A stretch of DNA of 64,000 nucleotides from contig JAOANR010000011.1 in the NCBI GenBank assembly GCA_030278955.1, positions 46,735,417 through 46,799,416 on the forward strand. Reading direction: 5' to 3'. The stretch is from Hygrophila difformis (lineage: Eukaryota > Streptophyta > Magnoliopsida > Lamiales > Acanthaceae). This document shows, one piece after another, positions 35,267-49,500 of this stretch. A program made the translations under genes and the position numbers. The notes beneath the pieces are model-generated. The model worked only from the letters and a program-made list of their open reading frames with translations. It did no database searches and was not told the origin of the DNA. The number at the start of each line of letters is the position of its first letter. Within the stretch, counting starts at the first letter, position 1.

Positions 35267-35930
35267 TGAAGGTCCCTTTTAACCAAGATTCAGTTATCGT
35301 CGTTAGCCGTGTGTTGTAACTTTGTGTTAATGGAAAGCAGTAAAAACACCAAGAATTTGTTGACCCAGTTCGGTCGTGAGACCTACATCTGGGGGATTCC
35401 AATCCAGGCGATCTAGACTAAGAAGAACCAACAACTCTACAGACTTCAACCTAGATTCAAACTAGAAACGGACTCAAACACTAGACGAACTATCTAGACG
35501 AACACTGTTGTTAAGACTCCCCCTCAACAACAGTCTGCAGGAACTCCTCCTGATCCGTATCTCCAGAATCTCCTTGAATCTGATCTTCTTCGTTCTTCTT
35601 CTTTAATCCACCTGAATCCTCTTCTCCAGACTTTTACAATAAGCGCATATCAAAATACAACTCAAGTTCTTCAATGCATAACAATCTTGAAAAACTTAAC
35701 TAACTTTCTTGAAGACTCAAGAACAATGAAAATCTCTCAAGACGTACACACTAAAGATGTAAACAGTGAAAACTCAATCTTCTAAAAATTACAGACTCAA
35801 TACAACTATATATACAAATCATTAAACCTAGTCGAGTCTGGTAACTGTCGTCGTCAAAGCAAAGTGCCAACACCTGTATCAACATCTCAATGAAAAGTAC
35901 AGGTTATAAAGTTCAAACATTGTATTAACA
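35267..35930 (-). repeat. 5' LTR of the copia element
   Basis: 664 bp. By eye four substitutions separate it from the other LTR: three transitions and one A/C change. Confidence 0.95.
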
Positions 35931-36091
35931 TATTCTAGCAACAGTTTACACACTGTATTTTGGAGTTGGAGCGTAGGGGCATAGCGTGGGAGTCTTCATG
36001 TTTTGTTCTTCAAGACCATTGCTGGTCATGTCTTATGCAATACCGAAGACATCGCGTGGGAGTATCGCATGTGAAGAATGCAGAAATTCTT

Positions 36092-36331
36092 CTAAGTTTT
36101 GTCCTCATTCCTTATCAGCAGCTTGCCTCCCCTGACTTGATCTCCGGGTTCCGGTGGTTTTAGCCAATCTTCTCCATGTTCGATCAAGATTTGAGAGATG
36201 ATGTCTTGGAGCTTCTGGGACTGCTTCCTGGTCCATGGTCCGGATGGCACGAAACTTTGGGCATCCAACAAGGCAACAATTTTTTTCCTCGCCTTCCTGT
36301 GAAATTTTTTGTAGTGCATATTCATTGGCAT
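36092..36331 (-). pseudogene. Possible C-terminal tail of a Ty3/gypsy polyprotein
   Basis: The 79-codon minus-strand frame contains FVPSGPWTRKQSQKLQ followed by a short helical stretch (LIEHGEDWLKPP). It resembles the G-P-x-T-R-x-x-x-x-x-L tail that ends many plant gypsy polyproteins. No other domain is nearby. A Stowaway-type MITE cuts in upstream at 36341-36603. The identification is tentative. Confidence 0.3.
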
Positions 36332-36340
36332 TTTTTAATA

Positions 36341-36603
36341 CTACCTCCGTTTTTTAAGAAAGTGCAACATTGCATTATTTTTTACTATTCATTCTTCGAC
36401 TTTGATTCCAATTTTTATCATAGTTATATAAGGAAAAATATAGTCAAATGAGATTTTGTTGGATCCGTCTTTTCTTGTAGTTTTACAATATCCACTTTTT
36501 ATAATTTTTATTTATACACAATTTGAGTTATTAATTGTTAAAAATGTGCATTGAACTGCGTGCAATTGAGGAATGTTGCACTTGAGAACGAGAACGGAGG
36601 AAG
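36341..36603. mobile_element. Stowaway-type MITE
   Basis: CTACCTCCGT on the left and ACGGAGGAAG on the right, with TA on both sides. The interior has the usual ATAGTCAAATGAGATTTTGT words. Confidence 0.85.
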
Positions 36604-36767
36604 TATCATATTTCCTTTTAGTCAAGGCACAACTTACATGTATCATTAAGCCCATTGAATACTCCTATACATGTAATGCTCTGTCTTTATCCAGAGTTGA
36701 ATCTTCAACTCCCATTCATATATACGTCATATCCTAAAGCTAACTTTGTCTTCAATATGATCTCCAG

Positions 36768-36965
36768 CAGCTGCTTGTCTAACTATTAATTCATCACTAC
36801 AGATTCATTGAATATACATACTAATCAGGAACTATTTGCGTTAATAAAGCTAGAATATTTGACTTTACTACAGCAACAGCTTGTCTAACTATTAATTCAT
36901 CACTACATATTTATTGAATATATATACTGATCAGGAACTACTTGCGTTAATAAAGCTTGAATATT
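36768..36965 (+). repeat. Tandem duplication of about 105 bp upstream of the TPR/J gene exons
   Basis: Two copies share GCTTGTCTAACTATTAATTC and CAGGAACTA.TTGCGTTAATAAAGC. A third partial copy (about 37519-37575) carries TATATATACTGATCAGGAA, and the 3' splice site proposed for the first visible exon (CTGATCAG|GAAG) lies within it. No gene is seen in the rest of 36604-37571. Confidence 0.75.
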
Positions 36966-37571
36966 GTAAAATGTGGCCTGAATTAATCACAGCGGTACAG
37001 TTGTCCATATGAGATTACTTCCTCATTAATTTGGGTGCTCTCAACCACATGGGATAATTTCTTTTGTTAAGCTTGCCCAAGAAGTCATAAGTGATCGATG
37101 GGGCATTGGGACACAGCTTCTTTAAGTTCTGGCAAGACTTCCAGAAGAGAGAAGAGAGCAGATTGAAGAGAGCCATTTTGTTCCCAAATCATTTGTGAGT
37201 GTTGCTTCAATTGTCAAGTAAGTTGTTGCAATACATTTGTTCTAGATTTGGGTTTTGATGTTTTGGGTGATCGAATGTGGCAGTGTTTATCGAGCCACAA
37301 GAACATTGTATTTGTATCGCCTGGTTGTTAGTGAAAAGCTTATTGCCTCCTCCCGTGAATGTAGGGATTTATCCCGAACCACGTAAATCGTGCCTCTTGA
37401 TTTTATTTGGTATGTGTGCTTGATATTTTGTTGTGTTAGCTTGAGAAACCTGCAAGTCTCTGTTTTGGGGAGCAAGGAAGGAAGTAAAAGTGTTCCGGTA
37501 AAATCTGCTAAACTAGTCAGGAACAGCTTGTATTAGCACTTTTTTGTATAACAAATATATATACTGATCAG

Positions 37572-40500
37572 GAAGAACCAACTGGTCTACAACTCAAGAA
37601 ATGTGTGAGAATTGGCGAATACGGTATGGTTTGATGACTCCTCTTATTTCCAATATGAAATTGTTAGTATTTCATAAATGTAGTTCTCCGGAGACTCTTT
37701 ATTGTGCGACTTGTTTTACTATGTCTGGTTTTACAACTTTTTTTGTGTTTCTTTTTTTTTTTTTTTTTTTTTGGCATGTCGATTTTTTTAAAGTTGAAAT
37801 CTTCAATTTTTAATGTGGTCCAGGGGAAATGAGGCTTATCATGCTGGAAAACTTCCTGAAGCTGAGAAGTTTTACACAATGGGCATTACTTCTGCTTCAC
37901 ATACTAGTACCTTAGGGAACTCCATAGAGCCACTTTTACTTTGCTATAGCAACCGTGCTGCCACACGAATGTCACTTGGGAGGATGATGGAAGCTATTGG
38001 AGACTGTAAAAAAGCAGCAGCTCTGGATCCCAACTTTTTTAAAGTTACACTAAGAGCTGGAAAGTAAGTACTACCTCCGTCTCACCGTTTTTGTTATGTA
38101 TAAATTTTTGGCACTATTAACTGTTTAACTTTGATTCGAATTTTTATCATAGCTGTGTAATGAAAAACATAGTCAAGTGAGATCTTATTAGATTCGTTTA
38201 ATCTTGTAGTTTTAGACAATCAATTTTTTATAACTTTTCTTTTTACACAATTTAAGTTATTAACCGTTAAAAATGTGTATCGGCATGCGTATCGGAGACT
38301 TTTGTAACAAAAACAATGAAACGAAGGAAGTATTTCATCATATCCTAGGATGTGTGGAACACTATGAAACCCTTAGCATAAAGTTATTACTTTGTTTTAT
38401 TTAGATTGTGTTAACCCAACAAAATATATATTATAGCCCATCCAAGTTTACCTAGCCCAGTCCGTGAAAATATATTCGAAAAAAAGAACGCATTTGCAAA
38501 AGGCCCAATCTATTTTTCTGGCTCGGTCCAATTCAAGATTTATCCGGATAATGATCCAGTAAGAAAACCAACACCAGGGCGACAGGAAGTGACCCAAGCC
38601 ACCACGCCGCCTAGCCACCACACCCTAGGCGCCTATGGTATCACCAAGTCAAGGAAGATCGCGTCTTTGCAGGGCGGCGGCATCACGTCTCATTAATATA
38701 GGGCGGCGTCAGTGGATTTCAAGGAGAAAACCATGGGAGGCTCTCACTCTATATAAGGAGATGAGGGGTTTAGAAGAGAGGCATCCACAAACACTCCCAA
38801 GAGGATCGCTTTACTTTCAATTTCCTTTCTGCATTTTTCATTCTGCAAGTTTAATTCTTGTTCTTTCATTCTGCAATTTTCTTTCTTTCTTTTACAGGTT
38901 TTGCTTAAATTATTGTAATTCCCTCAGTAAACCTTGTAACAATCCTCAATATTGTTCAATCAAAATTTCTTGGTTAACAAATTGGCACGCCCAGTGGGAC
39001 ACGAAGTGGAAACCATATCCGCTTGAAAGTGTATGCAACTCAGATCTGGACGAGTAGTAAGGGACTTAACACAAAGATTTGGAGAAATGTCGCTACATGA
39101 AGAATCTCCAGTAAGAACACCGTCTGAGAACGTCGATGATACGGCGACTACCTCTCAACCACCGCAGGGGATAATGCAAGTCCCAACTTTTTTGGAACAA
39201 ATACGGCTATCGATGAATGAATCGATGGCTGAATTCATGCCTTTACTGACAAGGCACCTTATGGATGTATTGCGGCCTGCCATGGCTGATCAAACTGACA
39301 GGATATGTGGATCCCTGCGTACTCCACAAGAGGGATATATCCCTGGCATGAATATGTCACCAAGCGTTACAGGACCGTATGGCGGTCTACAAAAGACTTG
39401 GGGGACTGGCCAGCCATCACTATCTGAGTTTGGAGCACCACCTCCTATGATGTATGCTCCATCAGGATACTTAATGGCATCTAGCGCTGTTCCGATACAG
39501 CCATTTGGAGTGGCGGCTCCCATCCCAGCCGCCATGCATAATCTAGGTACTGGAGGAGGACACATGCAACCTCAAGTCACCAACATACCTTTGGTTGCCA
39601 ACATGCCTCAGGCCGCCTCCCCATTGCCTCAGGCCACCCATCATCGGGCTGCCTCCCCATTGCATCAGGCCGCCCAGTATCAGGCCTCCAATCCACACCA
39701 GGCCGCCATGCAACCTCAGGCCGCCAACCCATACCCGGCCGCCAACATAAGTCGTCCGGTCACCAACATGAGTCATCCAGCCGCCAACTTGGCCTCGGCC
39801 GCCAACATGACTCAGGCCGCCATGCCTCAGGCCGCCATGCCTCATCCGGCCGCCAGCATGCCTCATCCGGCCGCCAACTTGGTCTCGACCGCCACCATGG
39901 TCCAGTCCGCCATGCCTCAGGCCGCCATAGCTCATCCGGCCGCCATATATCAACAAGCTGCCATGCCTCCTGCACAGGCGCCTGTAGTGTCGCCCGAGTT
40001 GTTAGCAGATATGATGCAACAACATTTCGGCATTCAATTAAGGCCGATGGAACGGCCCACCTATAAGAAACCATACCCGGATTGGGTAGACACCATGCAG
40101 CCTTACCCTAAAGGCTTCAAAATGCCCGAGTTCACCACGTTCTCGGGGGACGACGACAAATCAACCGTGGAACACGTGGGCAGGTTTACTGCTCAGTGTG
40201 GGGAAGCAGCGGCCAACGAATGGCTGAAGTTAAGATTGTTCAGTTCCTCTTTGACTGGACCCGCATTTGCCTGGTTTGCATCCTTGCGGCCAAATTCAAT
40301 TCAAAATTGGGCCGATCTCGAGCGGGCATTTCACGACAGATTTTATACACCTCTGTCACAGGTTAGTCTTGCAGATCTCACTAACACCAAACAATTTGCC
40401 GATGAGACGGCAAGCTCTTTTATTAATAGATTACAACGCATTAAAGGCCGATGTACTATGGCAATACCCGATAAAGAAATAGCCAATATAGCATTGGCTA

Positions 40501-43500
40501 ATATGTTACCGAAATTGAGAGAACATTTAATTGTGCAGGATGCAACTGACCTTGCCCAGCTGGCCGAGAGAGCGGCCCGCGTGGAAAAATTCCTGAGGGA
40601 GCAGGAAGAGAGGCGTCCTATGCGTCGAGTCCATTTCGAAGAAATAAAACTCAGTGATGATGAGGACGAACCTGTAGAGGTGGCTGTTGCTGAGCTAGTT
40701 CAGACAGCCAAACCACATACATGTGCGGCTCTCAAGCCGCCAAAACAAAGAGAGGCTAAGTATAAGCCTGAAGAAGACCTTTTTGACATGGGCAAAGCGG
40801 ACCAAGTGTTCGATGCCCTACTCAAAGACGGTGTGATCAAGTTGCCTGAAGGGCAAAAATTACCAGCGGCCGAGGAAATTCGAGGCCGAGCATTTTGTAA
40901 GTGGCATAATTCGTATACTCATAGCATTACTAAATGCAGGAGTTTTAGAACGGCCATACATAACAAAATAAAAGAGGGTCGTTTGAAAATTGCGGGTATG
41001 AAGGTGGATTTAGATCCATTCCCTCAGCTGCCAATTGGTGTTTCTTGACTCATCCCAAACCCAGAAGATGGTGGCTCCAGTAGCCAGAATGATAGAGGAA
41101 AGGAATACATTGAAATCGATGAAGAAGATGTGGACTTGTTATCTGATGAGTCCGAGCATGAAGGAAAAGAGTTGTGCAGTAAACAACCCAGGTTTAAGAG
41201 CATGTCAAAGGAGGACTTCAAGAAGGTCTTGGAAGCTGAAGAAAGAGAACACCACAAGAAGAAGAACCCTCCTTTGAGGGTTGAGATCTCTAAGCAGGTG
41301 GTAGAGATCCATGAAAATGGGAAACACCAACCTATTGCTCGTGACTATAGGCATGGTGTACAGGTGGTTCCAACCTTGATGAGGCGACCAGAACATCCAG
41401 TTGAGATTGAAAGGTGGATGAAGAATAGGGCTCAGAACAAAGCCACTCAGAAGGAGCCTCCACCCATGACTAGGAGTCAGTTTAGGCGGGCTCAAAGACG
41501 ATATGCCGAGGAAATGCGGCAGTGGGAGGCACAAATCCATAAGTTGGAATCTTCCAGGCCTCGGAAGCCAGTACAACCAACTTATTTCAAAGAGAGACAT
41601 CCCAGCAGCGGAGACCCCTTCACGAGAAAGCACACAATAGGACGGTGGCAAGGGAACCTGATTCACCCATACCACCTCGTGAAGAGAGGTTTTATGAGGC
41701 CTCAAGAAGGCTACCTCAGGCGCCATCACCTTCCGCTAGGGAACCAATACGGGAGAGGCTGCAGCCAAGAGGCCAGTGCGAGAAAGGCTGCAGTGGGCAG
41801 AACGAAAGCCTCAGCCGTCATCACCAAGGTCTAAAATAATCAAAGCTGGACTTCCTCAGATTAACATTTCATCATCAGCTTCTAATGACAAAGGGAAAGC
41901 GGTCGCCATAACCGAACCTGGTGAAGAAGGAAGCAAGGTCAAGTCTGCGGGACAGAAGTTCATTGAGAAGCTGGACAAAATGGACATGACGCCTTCAAAC
42001 ATGGCTATGGCTAGTGTGCTAATGAAATACATGGCATATTTGGCGGCCCATGAAGCCGGTGAATTTGGAAGTGAACCACACAGTTTTGAAGGATTCGCGG
42101 CCTATTGCAAGACTGTAGAAACCCAGAAGAAGTCACAGACACAAGTTGAAACGAAATCAACTAGTGAAGCACTTCAAGCGACCAATGAGGCACCACAAGT
42201 GAATTTTGGTGCTATTACACCTACAGAGGTGGAGGCCGCTGTGGAGGCCAATCTCAATAAACCTAAAGTTGGGATTAGCGCCCTAGGCATCATGACTGAT
42301 GAATGTGGCACGATGGATGACATGAATATTGACGATGAAGATGATGTGTGGGGGTAATGTGAACCTCAATATTGATGAGGAGCCTCATGTTGAATTAGAC
42401 GGCATGGATCTTGAAGATGAGGTTTTTTGGAAAAAATTGGACAAAGAACTTAAAGAAGCAGACGATAGGAAAGAAGGGCCGAATGATCCCTCCGTGCCTA
42501 TACGGGTCTTTGGACTGGCGGCTGATGAAGAGATAAGCGATGCCGAATCCGAGATATGGGATGAGGAAGAGCCATCGTTCGCGAGGCTTATTGAAAGAAT
42601 GGATGAAATGATAGCCGAATTGTCCCATCCAACCAAGGATGCACCTCCCACGCAAGAACTTGGCGGCCGACATGATGCTTCAAAGGCTGTGGCACAGTTT
42701 GCCAAACCCGAGGTTGCCCAGACAAGGCAACTGAAGCCCTTGTATGTTAAGGCTCGCATTGATGGGCGTCCTGTGAACAGGGTGTTTGTTGATAATGGAG
42801 CGGCAGCCAATGTGATGCCGATGTCAACTTTAAGGAAGATAGGAAAGAGTGAAAAGGATCTGATCCCTACCAGGGTCAGAATGTGCAGTTTTGTAGGAGA
42901 AGCAACACAACCTGCCGGATTCATAACGGCGGACGTCACTATTGGATCCAAGACCATCAAGGTGGCCTTCTTTGTGGTGAAATCTAAGACGTGTTACTCA
43001 GCATTGCTTGGGCGCGACTGGATTCACATGGCGCAGTGTGTGCCATCCACCCTCCACCAACAGTTGTTAATTTGGGATGGTGACCAGATAGAATTGGTGG
43101 AAGCAGATCCTCAACCCTTTGTAGGACCGGACACCAACAATGATGAGGCGATTTTCTACTTAGAAGATATCCAACCTGCATCAGCTTTAATTGGTATGAA
43201 CATGGATCTGGAATCCATTGACTTCACAACAAGCGGCTTCAAGTTATGTTCTGCAGATAGCCGACATGAAGCATCATGCTCTGCATGACGAGCAGCTACG
43301 ACATTTATAAAGACTTGTTACAGCGGCTCGCCAACACTGAAATAATGATGGGTGCCGAAATCAAGTCCAAAAACCCAACCGACATTCGGCCATCTGAGTG
43401 GCCATCTCCTATAAAGCGGACGTTGCCTAGTCCGGAAGCCAAGGAACCACTTGTAGACATCAACCTCGGGACGGATATAGAGCCAAAGCTGACCAAGATA

Positions 43501-46500
43501 AGTGCATCATTGCCTAAGGAGGAGCGACGCCAGCTAGTGGAGTTGATTCATAAGTATAAAGATTGTTTTGCGTGGCAGTACACAGACATGCCGGGACTAT
43601 CAAGAGAGCTAGTGGAACATAAGTTGCCAACTCACCCAGAATTCAGACCTCATAAGCAGCCGCCAAGACGGTTCGACCCAGACACCATCCCAAAAATAAA
43701 GGCCGAAATCGAGAAACTTCTTAAAGCAGGTTACATTAGAACTTGTCGTTATGTGGAATGGCTTGCAAATATTGTACCTGTTATAAAAAAGAAAGGTCAA
43801 TTAAGAGTCTGTATAGACTTTAGGAATTTAAACTTGGCAACACCCAAGGATGAATATGTGATGCCTATGGCCGATATGCTCGTTGATGCGGCCGCCGGCC
43901 ACAAGTTTTTATCGTTAATGGATGGTTATTCTGGATACAATCAAATCTTCATTTCTGAAAATGTACATAAAACAGCTTTTCACTGCCAAGGGCCAGTCGG
44001 CATCTTTGAATGGGTAGTCATGCCTTTCGGATTGAAGAATGCTGGGGCAACATACCAAAGGGCCATGAATATGATTTTTCATGATTTAATTGGCCATACA
44101 TTTGAAGTCTACATCGATGACATAGTTGTGAAATCATGCGAATTTGATCAACACTTGGATCACCTTGAAGGTGCCTTAATCCGAATGAGGCAACATGGGT
44201 TGAAAATTAATCCAGCTAAGTGTGCCTTCGGAGTGGCGGCAGGGAACTTCTTAGGTTTTCTGGTGCATGAGAGGGGCATTGAGGTAGACCAGAACAAAGC
44301 TAAGGCCATCCTGGAGGCTCGTGCACCAACCAATCTCAAAGAACTGCAGTCATTGATGGGCAAAATCAATTTCCTAAGGAGATTCATTGCCAATGCTGCC
44401 GACAAGATGAAAGCGTTCACTACCTTACTTAAAGGAAGAAAGAACGAGAAGTTCGTATGGACGACTGAGCATCAAGCAGCCTTCGAAGAAATAAAAAGAG
44501 CATTGGTCAATCCTCCAGTATTAGTGCCGCCAAGACATGGAATACCTTTGAAATTATATGTATCGGCCGCCGAGGAATCTATCGGGTGCTTGCTTGCACA
44601 GGACGATGAAGGCGGCAAGGAGAGGTCTATCTATTACCTTAGCAAGACTCTACAAGGGCCAGAGGTAAGATATACTGCATTAGAAAAGTTGTGCTACGCC
44701 CTAGTATACTCCTGCAACAAGTTAGAACACTACATGCTGCCAAGAACAGTTCATGCAGTGGCTCCCTTTGACTTGGTGAAGACCCTTTTGCACAAAGCAG
44801 CATTAAAGGGTAGACAAGCTAAGTGGGCTATGAAGATCAGTCCTTTTACCCTTGTACACGTTCCTCAAAAGGCAGTCAAGGGACAAGCTTTAGCTGATTT
44901 CTTAGCTCAACACCCTTCGTTGGTTCTGTCAGAAGATCCCAGAGAAGCTTCCTTTATAGGATTCGAACCTTGGGAGCTAACCTTTGATGGTCTTGTGCAA
45001 GCAGCGGCTCGGGGGCCGGCATTACAATCACTAGTCCTCTTGGGGAACATTGGAAGCTTGCTCGGGAGTTAGAGCCTGGCACCACCAACAATCAAGCAAA
45101 GTACGAAGCTTTGATATTTGGCCTCGAAACTGCATTGCTTAAGGGTGCGAAATCAATTACAATTTTTGGAGACTCCCAAGTCATCCTAAAGCAGTTAACC
45201 GGAGAATATGAATGCAAGAGTCCCAGATTGATTAAGTGCTATGAGACAACACTAGAACTATTGGGCAAGTTTTCTGACGCTACCATCACACATGTGCCTA
45301 GAAGCCAAAATCAAGAAGCCAACGAGGCCACCCAACTTGCTTCAGGCTGGCAGTCTTGTCGCCCTAAGGGGGCACCACACATTGCCGCCATCACAAGTGA
45401 ACCTGAGGACCAACAAGAGAGTGGTGATTGGAGGGCCGAGATCATACAGTACCTCGAGAACCCGTCATTTGGAGGAGATAACTCGCTAAAGGTAAAAGCT
45501 CTGCGGTACGTGCTGGTCAATGGTGAACTATTCCGAAGGGCGGTTGATGGATTATTGCTTAAGTGTATAGGCCCCGAGAATGCTAAGTTGGTAATGGGAG
45601 AAGTCCATGAGGGAATATGCGGCTCTCATCGGGCAGGGCCGAGCATGAGATGGAGCATCCACCGTCATGGATACTTCTGGCCAACCATAATGGAGGACTG
45701 TATCACGTATGCTCGCGGTTGTGAGGCTTGCCAAAAGCACGACCCAATTCAAAGGGTACCGGCGGAAGAATTACACACAGTCATTAAGCCTTGGCCATTC
45801 CGTGGCTGGGGGATGGACATTATTGGGAAAATTCATCCGCCATCATCTAAGAATCATTCATTTATACTTGTGGCCACTGATTACTTTACTAAATGGGTGG
45901 AAGCATGGCCAATGAAGAAAATCGATCAAGGCGACGTAATTAAATTTGTGACTGAGTTGATACATCGGTTTGGAATCCCTCAAACAATCACTGCCGATCA
46001 AGGTACAGTGTTCACTGGTGAAAAGTTTATAGCTTTTGCCAAACAGTTTGGGATCCGCATCTATCATTCTACTCCATACTATCCCCAAGAAAATGGTCAG
46101 GCTGAAGCCACCAATAAGATCTTAATAAGTATGATCAAAAAGGCGGTAGGCGAAAAACCTAGGAAATGGCATGAGACCTTATTAGAGGTTCTATGGGCTT
46201 ATAGAAACTCTAAATCCACAGCTACAAGGTTTACACCGTACTACTTGACATATGGTCATGACGCTGTTTTGCCTTTGGAAATAACAGTTCCTTCTCTAAG
46301 GGTGGCTCAGCAGCATCACTTAGACTTATCTAAGTATGAAGAGGCCATGTTGCAAGAATTGGAGACAGCAGACGGCGACAAGCTGACCGCTCTGGAAAAT
46401 ATCCGTCGCCAAAAGATGAGAATGGCGAGACATTACGACAAGAGGGTTCGAGGCAAAACTTTTAACGAGGGAGACCTAGTATGGAAGGTGATTCTACCCT

Positions 46501-49500
46501 CGGGGGTGCGTGACAATGAAACAGGCAAGTGGTCTCCAAATTGGGAAGGACCATTCATTGTTACGCAAAGACTACTTAATGGTGCATACAAACTGATGGA
46601 CAACGATGGCCGAGAACACAAACAGAGTATAAATGCAAGATACCTCAAAGTGTTTTACCCATCAGTGTGGGAATCTGAATAAGAAACGCAAGTGCATCAA
46701 AAGTGGCCAAGTCACAAACTAGGCCAAAAAGTAACAGTAATATCCCAAAAGTAAAGGCAAGAGTTGCCCATCACAAGGCCGATGAGCTAACCAAAAGTGT
46801 ACTGAAAACAAAAGCAGTGCAAAACACTAAGGAGGAGGCTGCCTAGCATCACCCAGTATACGCCGACGCATAAGGGCCCACTGATCACGAGTGCGCTCGA
46901 ACATGTCCGTCAGACGGAGAAGTGCGGCCGCCGAAGCACGAGCGCGAACCGACAACCGAAGCCGACGAGTCCGAACTCCCGATAACTCAGCCGATAAATC
47001 GCGCTCATCTGCGGCTAAACGATCATAGGAAGTCTCTAACTCAGCAGCTCGGGAAGAAATATCAGCCAAGACAGGCTCTAAGGTAGCAAGCTCCTCATTA
47101 GCTTCCTGAATCGTGCGCCTCCTCTCAAGAATGAAACGCTATGCCTCCTCAATATCATGCTCTGCTCGCGTAACAACGTCCCTAAGGTGCGATCTGCGAC
47201 TCTCTCTGACTCCGCGATCAATAGACAACTGCTCGCGCTGAGGGTGGATAGCATCTATCTGAAAGCGAACCTCACGGTATCGTGCCTCGGGGTCATCAAG
47301 CAGCGTCAGATCATGAGCAGACTGATCTGCAGAGCTACTGAAAGCGGGATAAGAAACAGCTAAATCAGCAATGCGCTCTAAAAAGCTAAGAAAGTCGGCA
47401 TCCTCGGTAAAGGCGGAAACTGCGCTGACGTCGTCTAGCAGGCGATCAAGACTAGAGAACACCTCGGTGGAGAGTCGATCGACATGAGTGGATAGAAGGC
47501 GGTCAAACGCCTCGCATGATAAAACGACAACCCGGTCAGCAGGAGCAGGCACCGAAGGACCTGACAGAGAGGTCGCTGGGACTGAGGCACGGATCATGGG
47601 TACCTGAAGACGGCTTCACATGAGTATATGCCAAGAAAATCTTATAACCACGAAAGCTGAAATGAGCCATACCGGAAGAGGCGGCACGACTGAATCAGCT
47701 GAAGTAATAGGAGCAGCAGTAGTAGGATGGTCTGCCTGGTCCATAGGAAGCTAGAAAGGGAGATCCTTAAAACATGTCCTCGGAAAAGAAAAACAGAAAC
47801 GACATAATCAATAAAAAATACCTGAGGGATCACCGAAGGGCCAGCCTGACTAGTCTGGAAAACGTGATCCGCAGCCTGAATAATATCTGCAGGAGGAACC
47901 TGGAGGACACAACTATCCTTAGAATACATTGCTTAAACAAAATAAGCATAAAAGGAGAGGGAAGACAACCAAGAAATACCTGCGGAACCAACTCATGGCC
48001 AGCTGAGCCAATCGCGGACCGAGAGGAGCGTGGATCAACCTGAGTGGTCAAGCGCGATGTCATTACGATACTAAAAAGAGAAATGCAAATAAAGAGTCTA
48101 ACAGTGGCAAAACATACCTGGTCGGCAGTAGTAGCAGGCAAGGAATCTGCAGCGCCGATCGTCGCGGCGTCTATCATTTGGTGCCTGGGATCGTCGTGGC
48201 CATGAAGGATGATATAATCAGCACGGGCTAACATTTCATCTGTGGATGGCGAATGGTCATCAGAAGGTCTACCAAAGGAGGCTGAGTATCGAGGGTCGGC
48301 GGCCACAGGAATATCAGCAGCATGATCATCCGCCTGGCCATGATCATCATCATCATAGGGGTCTACCGACTCATCCTCATGGTCCTCCTCATCGCCCTCA
48401 TGGCCCTCCTCATCATCTGAGCGTGATCCATCATCACTGGAACCCGCATCCTCCTCGTCAGAACCAAACCGCTCGGCGCTAATTGAAGCATCCTCATCAG
48501 TTACTTCCTCATCAACTGCAGACAAAGAGACAACATCAAAGGGGCAGTGTATGAAGCGCTATATTGACAATAAAATGATTCAACATACCTCTTCGACGCT
48601 TACGGGAGGAAGAGGCTGGACCAGACTGGGACTTCTTGGACCTCGAGGTACCACCACGAGAAGCTGAAACACGAGACTGACGCGAAGGAGCTGAGTCTCC
48701 AAAACGAGACGCCAGCTGGTCATAGGGCGGCAAAATAGAAGTGATGTACGGCGTCCACCACGCCATAAAACCAGCAACCAGCGACCCAGTCGGAGTAAAC
48801 GGGAGATAGCTGGAGAGCGTCAGACGAGACGAAAAAGCTATCACAGCCTTGATGACTGCGGGTGTCATCCTCTCCTTCCTGGTAAAATGAGTCGGCCACT
48901 TCACCCGGTGAGGAAGCCCAAGGTGGCAGCCGAACTGGCGAGCAAGCAGGTGAGGGCAATAAGGCTCAGCTATGAAAGGGTTATAAGCGTCAGTCCTCTT
49001 CACCCCACTCAAAAGCATGTGAGGTTTCATGCTGATATTCCATGTAAACTCCCCGTGAAGGCCACGTGGCTGAGTAGGGAGACATATCAGCGTAGACAGC
49101 AACCGAGGAATGGAGGCATAAACAAATAAGTCATGGTAGAACGGCAGATAATGATAAAGCCAGTGGATAATCCCCAGACCATCTCGGCTCAGAAGGCCGT
49201 CCCGGCTAATCCTCACAGACTGAGCAGCCAATATCTTACCTAACGGATCACCCTCCGAAACCTTCTGCGGACTAGGGCGTAGTACACTTGTGAACAGCTG
49301 GGGAAAATATAGCTGGACCCATAACTGCAAGAACCATAGCGGCCCAGAAGCAGTTGTAGAGGGATCTCGTCCTTCGGCCAGCTTATTAGAAAGCTTGGCC
49401 ATACCGCTAAACAGAGTGCCGAGGAAGTAGGAGCCTATAGCTCGAGTCTCCATACTCATAAGTCCTAAGACAAGGGGCAGTGCAGTACTAAGAACAGTAC

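Larger units (their letters stand above)
27437..35930 (-). mobile_element. Ty1/copia retrotransposon, SIRE/Maximus-like, 8494 bp
   Basis: Two 664-bp LTRs (27437-28100 and 35267-35930) differ at four positions by eye. The target duplication TATTC is exact (27432-27436 and 35931-35935). On the minus strand a Met-tRNA PBS lies 3 bp inside the right LTR, then gag, protease, integrase, RT and RNase H in one frame (35198-30243), then an extra ORF, then a polypurine tract at the left LTR. Two CCHC knuckles in gag and an additional 3' ORF point to the SIRE/Maximus lineage. Few LTR differences mean a recent insertion. Confidence 0.95.

Noticed and set aside
36092..36331. Novel host exon
   Set aside because: The G-P-W-T-R pattern is closer to a gypsy polyprotein tail, and no splice partners were found.
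39290..40074. Gly-rich and Trp-rich minus-strand frames opposite the Tat gag
   Set aside because: They mirror the repeated GCC codons of the sense QAA region and have no independent signature.
47157..49129. Plus-strand frames in the 3' region of the Tat element
   Set aside because: They are shadows of the antisense plant mobile domain gene, which has the recognisable domains and splice sites.
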